From: Alphaproteobacteria bacterium
GTDB lineage: Bacteria; Pseudomonadota; Alphaproteobacteria; Sphingomonadales; Sphingomonadaceae
Assembly: GCA_028293055.1 (NCBI GenBank)
Contig: JAQGLD010000358.1
Location: forward strand, 1-5,862
Direction: 5' to 3'
Length of the DNA: 5,862 nt
Position 1 is the first letter of the stretch. Each line of letters starts with the position of its first letter. Below the pieces are notes generated by a model, which was not told the DNA's origin, ran no database searches, and saw only the letters and a list, made by a program, of their open reading frames with translations. The position numbers and the translations under genes are program-made. Positions 1-5,110 of this stretch are shown here, piece by piece.

Positions 1-2147
1 GGCGGATCGAGGCGATTGCAGCGCCTGAGCTCGACCGGGCGCTGTTGCGCGCGGCGCTCGACGGATCCTCGGATGCGGTGGCGGTTACCGATCTCGACGG
101 CGAGCTGATGACCTGCAATTCGACGTGGGAGGAGGGGGCGGGCGCCGCCGGGCCGCTCGAACTGGAGGCGGCGGACGGGCTGCGATCTGCGATGGAAGCG
201 GCGCGGCGCGACGGAGCCGCCACTGCGGCGACCGACCGGCACGACGCGGAGATCCGCCTCGCAGGACTTGGTCGGCAATATCTGGTCTGGCGGCTGGTGC
301 GCCGGCGCGAGGCGGATCTGCTCGGTGAGGCCCAGCGACTGATCCGCGGCGAAGCCGGGGACCGGCTTGCGCTGGGCGGTGTCATGTCGGCCCTGGTCGA
401 CGCCCATGGCAAATTGCTGTGCGCGAACAACGCCTTCCTCGTGCGTGCGCTGTCGGATCCGGGCAAGGCGGAGGGGCGCGACCTCACCGAGCTGGTCGCG
501 GTGACCGAGGAGGATCGATTCCATTTCGTCCGCGAGGGCAAGGAGAGCGGTGCGCTACGCCTGGTCCAGGTGCCGATCGGCGGCGACAGCGACCCGATTC
601 TCTTCCTTCTGCTCGACGAGGTCAGCGGCGCGGTCGGCGACCGCGGCGCGAACCTCAATGCCTTGCTCGAAATCCTTCCGCTCGGCCTCGCCCTGGCCGA
701 CCGCGACGGACGATTCGTCTATCTCAACAGCGCCTTCCGCCGCGCCTCCGGAGTGCACCGCAGCGACTCGCCGATGTGGCCGGGCGATCTCGTGGTCGAC
801 GAGGACAAGGGCGCGGTGTCGGATGCCGTTCGCCGCTTCGGCCGCGGCCCCTCCATGTCGGGCGATGTCGCGGTTCGCCTCAAGGCGCGGCCCGAGGAGC
901 CGGTCGCGCTGACCGTGGCGGGCGCGCGCGGCCTCGGAGAGGCTTCCGTGCTGCTCTCGCTCAAGGACAATAGCGAGGAGGATCGGCTCAAGCGCCAGAT
1001 CGCCCAGGCGACCAAGATGCAGGCGGTCGGCCAGCTTGCCGGCGGGGTCGCGCACGACTTCAACAACATCCTCACCGCGATCATCGGATATTGCGACCTG
1101 ATGCTGATGCGCCACAGCCCCGGCGACAGCGATTATGACGATATCCAGCAGATCCGGTCCAACTCGAATCGCGCCGCGAGCCTGACCCGTCAGCTGCTGG
1201 CTTTCTCGCGCCAACAGACCCTTCGGCCGCAGGTTCTCCAGCTTCCCGATGTCATTTCCGAGGTTTCGACCCTTCTCAAGCGGCTGCTCGGCGAGACCGT
1301 CAAGCTGCAGGTCAAGCATGGCCGAAGCCTGGGCGCGGTGCGCGCCGACCCGGGCCAGCTCGAGCAGGTGATCATCAACCTCGCGGTCAATGCCCGGGAC
1401 GCGATGGAATCGAAGGGCGACGGGGTCGGAACGCTCACCATGCAGACCTATTCGGTCACCGCGGACGAGGTCAGGCGGATGCGCAGCGAGATCCTTCCGA
1501 TCGCCGATTATACCGCGCTGAGGGTCTCGGACACCGGCACCGGGATCCCGCCCAGCTTGCTGCCCAAGATCTTCGAACCCTTCTTCACCACCAAGGAGGT
1601 CGGCAAGGGCACCGGGCTCGGCCTCTCGACCGTCTACGGAATCGTAAAGCAATCGGGCGGCTTCATCTTCGCCGAGTCCGAGGAAGGGAAGGGGACCAGC
1701 TTCGTCATCTATCTTCCCGTCCACCGCGCCGAGGCCGTCAAGCCGTCCCGCAAGGAACGTGCGCCGACCGGCGAATTGTGGGGCAGCGGCACCATCCTGC
1801 TGGTCGAGGATGAAGCGACCGTCCGGGCGGTCGCCGAGCAGGCGCTGGTCCGCCATGGCTATACCGTGCTGACCGCTGAGAATGGCGAGGCCGCGCTCGA
1901 GATATTGGGGCGCGAGCCGCAGATCGACCTGATGATCTCCGACGTAGTGATGCCGGTGATGGATGGCCCGACGATGGTTCGGGAGGCGAGGAAGAGCCAC
2001 CCGGAGCTGCCGATCCTGTTCATCTCGGGCTATGCCGAGGAGCAATTGCGCGAGTCTATCGACCTCGAGAATCTCGCTTTCCTGGCCAAGCCGTTCACCG
2101 TGCAGAAGCTCGCCGAAGCGACTCGCGACGCGTTGCGGGCGAAGTGA
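1..2147 (+). CDS. cckA: CckA-type hybrid histidine kinase (5' end outside window)
   Basis: This is the master cell-cycle hybrid kinase of alphaproteobacteria. In the studied relatives it autophosphorylates on histidine, passes phosphate to its own receiver and then through ChpT to CtrA and CpdR. The frame is open from nt 3 with no stop, and the first possible start (TTG at 45) has no ribosome binding site, so the gene begins upstream and the expected N-terminal membrane helices are not visible. 714 residues are seen. Three PAS-like regions lie at about nt 54-300, 378-600 and 645-970. The H-box VAHDFNNILT has its histidine at nt 1053. The ATP-binding domain shows an N-box with NLAVNARDAM (first N at 1377), the G1 motif DTGTGIP (1530), FEPFFTTK, and the G2 motif GKGTGLGL (about 1605). 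The receiver has acidic residues at 1809-1814, the phospho-acceptor Asp at 1941 and Lys at 2088. All catalytic residues are present. The CckA assignment rests on the architecture and on the kinase-core sequence as I remember the family. Confidence 0.9.
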   Translation, partial: RIEAIAAPELDRALLRAALDGSSDAVAVTDLDGELMTCNSTWEEGAGAAGPLELEAADGLRSAMEAARRDGAATAATDRHDAEIRLAGLGRQYLVWRLVRRREADLLGEAQRLIRGEAGDRLALGGVMSALVDAHGKLLCANNAFLVRALSDPGKAEGRDLTELVAVTEEDRFHFVREGKESGALRLVQVPIGGDSDPILFLLLDEVSGAVGDRGANLNALLEILPLGLALADRDGRFVYLNSAFRRASGVHRSDSPMWPGDLVVDEDKGAVSDAVRRFGRGPSMSGDVAVRLKARPEEPVALTVAGARGLGEASVLLSLKDNSEEDRLKRQIAQATKMQAVGQLAGGVAHDFNNILTAIIGYCDLMLMRHSPGDSDYDDIQQIRSNSNRAASLTRQLLAFSRQQTLRPQVLQLPDVISEVSTLLKRLLGETVKLQVKHGRSLGAVRADPGQLEQVIINLAVNARDAMESKGDGVGTLTMQTYSVTADEVRRMRSEILPIADYTALRVSDTGTGIPPSLLPKIFEPFFTTKEVGKGTGLGLSTVYGIVKQSGGFIFAESEEGKGTSFVIYLPVHRAEAVKPSRKERAPTGELWGSGTILLVEDEATVRAVAEQALVRHGYTVLTAENGEAALEILGREPQIDLMISDVVMPVMDGPTMVREARKSHPELPILFISGYAEEQLRESIDLENLAFLAKPFTVQKLAEATRDALRAK

Positions 2148-2256
2148 CCATCACGCAGGTGCGATCGCCATTCTTGACATGCTCAGGATCCAGCCGTCCA
2201 CTCGAACAATCGCAACATTCTCGGCGGACCTGAAACGATTCGGCGTGACCGGCGCC

Positions 2257-2271
2257 GGCGGCGCTGCCGCC
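2257..2271. terminator. GC-rich hairpin in convergent gap, possible weak terminator
   Basis: A perfect 6-bp inverted repeat, GGCGGC-GCT-GCCGCC, sits between the end of cckA and the end of the minus-strand tandem pair. On the minus strand it starts 4 nt after the stop codon of the 159-aa gene. No T-tract follows on either strand, so intrinsic termination is uncertain and Rho may do the work. The rest of the 128-nt gap (2148-2275) shows no gene. Confidence 0.3.
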
Positions 2272-2275
2272 CCTG

Positions 2276-2755
2276 TCAGTTTACAGCCTGTCTTGCCAGA
2301 ATGCCGGAATTGCTCGCCAGGCTGTGCAGATAGGCATGGCGTTCGCGGCTGCCGGTGGCAAGCTTGCCGAGCCTCGCGCGCTGGTCGCCAGTCAGCTTGA
2401 ACTGACGATAGCCCCGGGCGACGAGGCAATCGTCGAGCGCGAGCTTGAGCATGTCGCCGACCTTGGCGAAATTGCGCTCGGGCGCCGCAATCCGCATCGC
2501 ATCGCCTGCCGTCTCGATGTCGGGCGGGTTTTCGAGCAGGCGCGAAGCCAGGATGAAGGACTCGGCGGGCCCGCTCCTGGACACGTCGAGCGCAGCAGCC
2601 TGGCGCCCGCAGGCAACCGCGTCCGAACGATAATCCTGCAGCGAGACGCCGGGCTTGCCCCAGCTTATCCCGGGTCCGGCGCTGACCAGTCGCGCCTGGA
2701 GCGGAAACGCCGCGATCGTGGCGGCGCCAACAATCACCAAGGTCGAGCAGCGCAT
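2276..2755 (-). CDS. Small exported protein, downstream copy of tandem pair, unknown function
   Basis: Function unknown; 159 aa. The start chosen is ATG at 2755 because GGGAGAG lies at a normal distance before it, and because the protein then begins like its neighbour; an in-frame start further upstream (2827) would run through the neighbour's end. Residues 1-21 form a signal peptide with a hydrophobic core and a probable cleavage site at LQA|R, so the mature protein should be periplasmic or outside the cell. The mature part begins RLVSAGPGISWGKPGVSL, then has a conserved ACGRQAA (Cys49), a DDCLVARGYRQF segment (Cys110), and a near-C-terminal RHAYLHSLASN. The two cysteines, kept in both copies, could form a disulfide (inference). 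It is paralogous to the gene immediately upstream (26 of 33 residues identical at the mature N-terminus by hand alignment) and lies 10 nt after it, so the two are probably co-transcribed. Confidence 0.8.
   Translation of the reverse strand: MRCSTLVIVGAATIAAFPLQARLVSAGPGISWGKPGVSLQDYRSDAVACGRQAAALDVSRSGPAESFILASRLLENPPDIETAGDAMRIAAPERNFAKVGDMLKLALDDCLVARGYRQFKLTGDQRARLGKLATGSRERHAYLHSLASNSGILARQAVN
2311..2341. repeat. Direct repeat, copy 1 (tandem gene duplication)
   Basis: 31 nt matching 2801-2831 at 29 positions, with a spacing of exactly 490 nt. It encodes the shared RHAYLHSLASN segment on the minus strand. It is the best-preserved DNA trace of the duplication. A second trace pairs 2655-2689 with 3211-3245 (31 of 35 by eye) and encodes the shared LVSAGPG..WGK region. 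Confidence 0.8.
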
Positions 2756-2768
2756 CTTTCTCTCCCTA
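2756..2768 (-). promoter_or_regulatory. Ribosome binding site overlapping upstream stop region
   Basis: On the minus strand the stop codon TAG of the 180-aa gene runs directly into GGAGAGAAAG and then ATG (start at 2755). The Shine-Dalgarno sequence of the downstream gene thus abuts the upstream stop codon. This fixes the start of the 159-aa gene and suggests translational coupling of the pair. Confidence 0.65.
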
Positions 2769-3308
2769 CTGAATCGCCTGATTCTCCAGCACCGTCGGAT
2801 TGCTCGCCAAGCTGTGAAGATAGGCATGGCGGGCGTCGCTTCCCACGGGCAGCTTGGAAAGCTTGCGCTTCTGCTCTCCGGTCAGCCTGAACTCGCGATA
2901 GCCGCGCCCGGCGAGGCAGTTGTCGAGCGCGGTCTTGATCAGGTCGCCGGCCTTGGCGATCTGACGATCGGGGCCAACCATCTGGACCGCGCTCGGGGTC
3001 GCTCCGGCCATGCCGAGCGCGTCCATGGCAGCGCCAGGCGGCTGGGTCGCGTCCTGGACCGCCGGAGGACCGGCATTGGCCTGGTTGTCGATGATCTTGG
3101 AGGCAACGGCGAGGGCCCGCGCCGGATCGCTCCCGGTCAGATCGTAATTGGCGGCCTGGCGGCCGCAGGCGATCGAGTCTGAGCGATATTGGTCGAGCGA
3201 CACCCCGGCCTTGCCCCAGCTGACGCCCGGTCCGGCGCTGACCAGCTTCGCGTGAGCCGGCGCGGCAAGGAGCAGGATCGTCGTGGCTGTGACGAACAGG
3301 TTGCGCAT
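2766..3308 (-). CDS. Small exported protein, upstream copy of tandem pair, unknown function
   Basis: Function unknown; 180 aa. ATG at 3308 is preceded by GGAGGA at 5-nt spacing, an excellent ribosome binding site. Residues 1-20 (MRNLFVTATTILLLAAPAHA) are a clear signal peptide with an AHA|K cleavage site. The mature protein has the same order of blocks as its downstream paralogue: KLVSAGPGVSWGKAGVSL, IACGRQAA (Cys48), DNCLAGRGYREF (Cys131), RHAYLHSLASN. It differs by about 21 extra residues between roughly 76 and 111, rich in Ala, Gly, Pro and Met, which looks like a flexible linker insertion. There is no lipobox cysteine and no membrane helix beyond the signal. A C-L-x-x-R-G-Y segment is seen in a number of small proteobacterial proteins of unknown role, which does not fix a function. 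It is the first gene of a probable two-gene operon read from the promoter at 3333-3361, divergent from the response regulator gene. Confidence 0.85.
   Translation of the reverse strand: MRNLFVTATTILLLAAPAHAKLVSAGPGVSWGKAGVSLDQYRSDSIACGRQAANYDLTGSDPARALAVASKIIDNQANAGPPAVQDATQPPGAAMDALGMAGATPSAVQMVGPDRQIAKAGDLIKTALDNCLAGRGYREFRLTGEQKRKLSKLPVGSDARHAYLHSLASNPTVLENQAIQ
2801..2831. repeat. Direct repeat, copy 2 (tandem gene duplication)
   Basis: Partner of the repeat at 2311-2341, with two mismatches over 31 nt, lying near the 3' end of the 180-aa gene. Confidence 0.8.
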
Positions 3309-3332
3309 CTCGTCCTCCGGGGGGCCTGCCGC

Positions 3333-3361
3333 AATATATCATCCGGCCTTGCGAGCGTCAA
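3333..3361 (-). promoter_or_regulatory. Sigma-70-type promoter of the tandem secreted pair
   Basis: Read on the minus strand, TTGACG (3361-3356) is followed by a 17-nt spacer and TATATT (3338-3333). Both hexamers are close to consensus at the ideal spacing. Transcription should begin near 3326, giving a leader of under 20 nt that contains the GGAGGA ribosome binding site of the 180-aa gene. It is the best promoter match I found in the window. Confidence 0.7.
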
Positions 3362-3374
3362 AACCGGACGGACC

Positions 3375-3399
3375 AAGCCCCGGTAAAGAAATGGGGTTT
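3375..3399. other. Inverted repeat in the divergent region ahead of the response regulator
   Basis: AAGCCCC (3375-3381) can pair with GGGGTTT (3393-3399) across an 11-nt loop: a 7-bp stem including one G-T pair. It lies upstream of the minus-strand -35 box and about 33 nt before the GTG of the response regulator. It could be an operator or a leader hairpin; with no further support it is only a candidate. Confidence 0.3.
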
Positions 3400-3431
3400 C
3401 CCGAGCGCGATCGAGGCCCTAAGCGATCTGC

Positions 3432-3788
3432 GTGAACGAAGCACGCTCCATATTGATCGTCGAAGACGAACCGCTCATCTCCATGATGCTCGAGGATTTT
3501 CTCGATACGCTCGGCCACAATGTGGCCGGGACGTGCGACAGCGTGTCGGAAGCGCTCGAGCGCGTCGAGCAAGGCGGGTTCGACATGGCGATCATCGACG
3601 TCAACCTGAAGGGCGAGTTGATCTGGCCGGTGGCCGACCGGCTCGCGGCGCAGGGCATACCTTATGTGCTGGCGACCGGGGGCCATATCGAGCCGCCGCC
3701 CTCCGCCCATGCCAATGCGCCGGTCCTGTCCAAGCCCTATACGATCGACGCGATCGAGCCAGTGCTCAAGGAAGCGGTCGGGGCCTGA
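3432..3788 (+). CDS. Single-domain response regulator (stand-alone receiver)
   Basis: 118 aa made of one receiver domain and no output domain, so it should act by protein contact or as a phosphate shuttle in the cytoplasm. The fold landmarks are complete: IVEDEP with the acidic pair Glu11-Asp12, phospho-acceptor Asp56 in MAIIDVNLKG, Thr82, and Lys101 in LSKPY. The segment around Thr82 reads IPYVLATGG, close to the PFxFATG[G/Y] motif that marks a family of alphaproteobacterial single-domain regulators including SdrG of the Sphingomonas general stress response. Here Tyr and Leu stand where the motif has Phe. The start is GTG at 3432: an in-frame TAA at 3420 rules out a longer protein, and the receiver begins at once. 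The ribosome binding site is poor (GAGG at 3413-3416 is 15 nt away), suggesting weak or unusual initiation. The cognate kinase cannot be read from the sequence; CckA lies in the neighbourhood but is not adjacent. Confidence 0.88.
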   Translation: MNEARSILIVEDEPLISMMLEDFLDTLGHNVAGTCDSVSEALERVEQGGFDMAIIDVNLKGELIWPVADRLAAQGIPYVLATGGHIEPPPSAHANAPVLSKPYTIDAIEPVLKEAVGA

Positions 3789-3846
3789 GATTTCCCCGAA
3801 GCCCAATGCTTCCTTCTCTCCATGTCCCACCGGCATCGAACAGCAG

Positions 3847-3872
3847 TCACGCCGTGGAACCCAGCGGTGTGA
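3847..3872 (+). terminator. Hairpin between response regulator and recA, possible terminator
   Basis: TCACGCCG (3847-3854) pairs with CGGTGTGA (3865-3872) in an 8-bp stem with one G-T pair and a 10-nt loop that can pair further (TGG with CCA). It begins 58 nt after the response regulator stop codon and lies just before the candidate SOS box. No T-run follows, so the terminator role is tentative. Confidence 0.35.
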
Positions 3873-3885
3873 TGAGGCTCATTCT

Positions 3886-3911
3886 GTTTCCCTATTGTTC
3901 TTGCGGAACAA
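3886..3911 (+). promoter_or_regulatory. Candidate LexA (SOS) box upstream of recA, overlapping a palindrome
   Basis: GTTT-N7-GTTC at 3886-3900 differs at one base from the alphaproteobacterial LexA consensus GTTC-N7-GTTC. The second half-site lies inside a perfect inverted repeat, TTGTTC-N5-GAACAA (3895-3911). Both sit 65-90 nt before the recA start, where a LexA operator is expected. LexA binding here would repress recA until DNA damage triggers LexA self-cleavage. Confidence 0.55.
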
Positions 3912-3923
3912 ACGATGTACAGA
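3895..3923 (+). promoter_or_regulatory. Candidate recA promoter
   Basis: TTGTTC (3895-3900), a 17-nt spacer and TACAGA (3918-3923) form a weak sigma-70-type promoter whose -35 box would lie inside the candidate LexA box. This fits repression by occlusion. The -10 match is poor, so the assignment rests mainly on position. Confidence 0.3.
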
Positions 3924-3962
3924 CCCACTCACGCGTTGAATGGGCGGCGCGAAATCAATAGG

Positions 3963-3966
3963 GGAG
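3963..3966 (+). promoter_or_regulatory. recA ribosome binding site
   Basis: GGAG within AGGGGAGTCGG lies 9 nt before ATG 3976. The alternative ATG at 3940 has no such sequence before it, so this site decides the recA start. Confidence 0.65.
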
Positions 3967-3975
3967 TCGGACGCC

Positions 3976-5046
3976 ATGGTGGCATCTCTCAAAGTCGTTA
4001 CCGACAGGACTTCTGACAATATGGACAAGCAAAAAGCTCTCGACGCCGCCCTGGCGCAGATCGATCGCGCCTTTGGCAAGGGCAGCGCGATGAAGCTCGG
4101 GTCGCGCGAGAAGGTGGAGATGGAGACGGTCTCGACCGGCTCTCTCGGCCTCGACATCGCGCTCGGCATCGGCGGCCTGCCGCGCGGCCGGATCATCGAG
4201 ATTTACGGCCCGGAAAGCTCGGGCAAGACCACCCTCGCGCTTCATGCCATCGCCGAGGCGCAGAAGGCGGGCGGTACCGCTGCCTTCGTCGACGCCGAGC
4301 ATGCGCTCGACCCGGGCTATGCGAAAAAGCTTGGGGTCGACATCGACGAACTGATCGTCTCGCAGCCCGACACCGGCGAGCAGGCGCTCGAGATCGTCGA
4401 TACGCTCGTCCGCTCGAATGCAGTCGATGTGCTGGTCGTCGATTCGGTCGCGGCGCTGGTGCCCAGAGCGGAGATCGAGGGCGAGATGGGCGATAGCCAT
4501 GTCGGCCTGCAGGCGCGCCTGATGTCGCAGGCGCTTCGCAAGCTGACCGGATCGATCTCCAAGTCGCGCTGCCTGGTCATCTTCATCAACCAGGTGCGGA
4601 TGAAGATCGGCGTGATGTACGGCAATCCCGAGACGACGACCGGCGGCAACGCCCTCAAATTCTATGCCTCGGTCCGCCTCGACATTCGCCGCACCGGCCA
4701 GATCAAGGATCGGGACGACATCGTTGGCAACACCACCCGGGTGAAGGTGGTCAAGAACAAGGTCGCGCCGCCATTCAAGCAGGTCGAGTTCGACATCATG
4801 TACGGCCAGGGCATCTCTAAGGTGGGCGAGGTCCTCGATCTCGGAGTGAAGGCCGGCATCGTCGAGAAGTCGGGGGCCTGGTTCAGCTTCGACTCGATCC
4901 GGATCGGCCAGGGTCGCGAGAATTCGAAGACCTATCTCAACGAGAATCCGGATGTCGCGGAGCGAATCGAACGCGCCATCCGGGGCAAGACCGACGAGGT
5001 CGCAGAGGCGCTGATGGCCGGACCGAGCCCGGACGACGATCTCTAG
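3976..5046 (+). CDS. recA: Recombinase RecA
   Basis: RecA coats single-stranded DNA as an ATP-dependent filament, drives strand exchange in homologous recombination and stimulates LexA self-cleavage. The protein is complete at 356 aa, normal for the family. The Walker A motif GPESSGKTT is at nt 4207-4233 (Lys84), the [11 protein letters not shown] segment carries the catalytic glutamate, the Walker B segment VLVVDS ends near Asp156 (nt 4441), and the DNA-binding L2 region begins at 4621 with [27 protein letters not shown] precedes it. The C-terminus is a short acidic tail ending PDDDL, shorter than in E. coli. Start ATG 3976 is chosen for its ribosome binding site; an upstream in-frame ATG (3940) would add 12 residues without one, and ATG 4021 ([11 protein letters not shown]) lies where the conserved part begins. 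It appears to be a single-gene unit, with a candidate SOS operator upstream and a strong hairpin downstream. Confidence 0.98.
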   Translation: MVASLKVVTDRTSDNMDKQKALDAALAQIDRAFGKGSAMKLGSREKVEMETVSTGSLGLDIALGIGGLPRGRIIEIYGPESSGKTTLALHAIAEAQKAGGTAAFVDAEHALDPGYAKKLGVDIDELIVSQPDTGEQALEIVDTLVRSNAVDVLVVDSVAALVPRAEIEGEMGDSHVGLQARLMSQALRKLTGSISKSRCLVIFINQVRMKIGVMYGNPETTTGGNALKFYASVRLDIRRTGQIKDRDDIVGNTTRVKVVKNKVAPPFKQVEFDIMYGQGISKVGEVLDLGVKAGIVEKSGAWFSFDSIRIGQGRENSKTYLNENPDVAERIERAIRGKTDEVAEALMAGPSPDDDL

Positions 5047-5078
5047 GAGTCATTCCCTCCCTACCGGCTCGAGGATAG

Positions 5079-5110
5079 AGGGCATCGATCGTTCAAGCGA
5101 TCGGTGCCCT
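5079..5110. terminator. Strong hairpin between recA and the convergent MFS gene
   Basis: A 13-bp stem with one T-G pair (5079-5091 with 5098-5110) encloses the 6-nt loop TTCAAG. It begins 33 nt after the recA stop codon and is the most stable inverted repeat noticed in the window. T-tracts are weak on both sides (TTGTCC on the plus strand). As it lies between converging genes it probably ends transcription of recA and possibly of both. It includes the last codons of the MFS gene. Confidence 0.65.

Noticed and set aside
45..47. TTG 45 as the true start of cckA
   Set aside because: The frame is open to the window edge, there is no ribosome binding site, and the family normally has membrane helices before the PAS region.
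555..2045. Long minus-strand open frame (496 codons) opposite cckA
   Set aside because: It lies wholly opposite a well-supported kinase gene. The translation is low in recognisable motifs and rich in Arg, Ala, Gly, Leu and Asp, as expected for the antisense of GC-rich coding DNA.
2174..2202. TTGACA in the gap after cckA as a promoter
   Set aside because: No acceptable -10 box lies 16-18 nt downstream (GTCCAC at 17), and no plus-strand gene follows before 3432. A small RNA is possible but unsupported.
2276..2827. Longer version of the 159-aa protein starting at 2827
   Set aside because: The extra 24 residues overlap the end of the upstream gene, are arginine-rich and would bury the signal peptide. 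ATG 2755 has a good ribosome binding site.
2324..3182. Plus-strand open frames opposite the tandem secreted pair
   Set aside because: They are antisense to two genes with clear signal peptides, ribosome binding sites and a promoter. The apparent similarity between these frames only mirrors the gene duplication.
3737..3928. Small minus-strand open frame between the response regulator and recA
   Set aside because: 63 codons, with no convincing ribosome binding site or recognisable motif. It overlaps the end of the response regulator gene and the candidate SOS box.
3940..3975. recA start at ATG 3940 (12 extra residues)
   Set aside because: No ribosome binding site precedes it, whereas GGAG lies 9 nt before ATG 3976.
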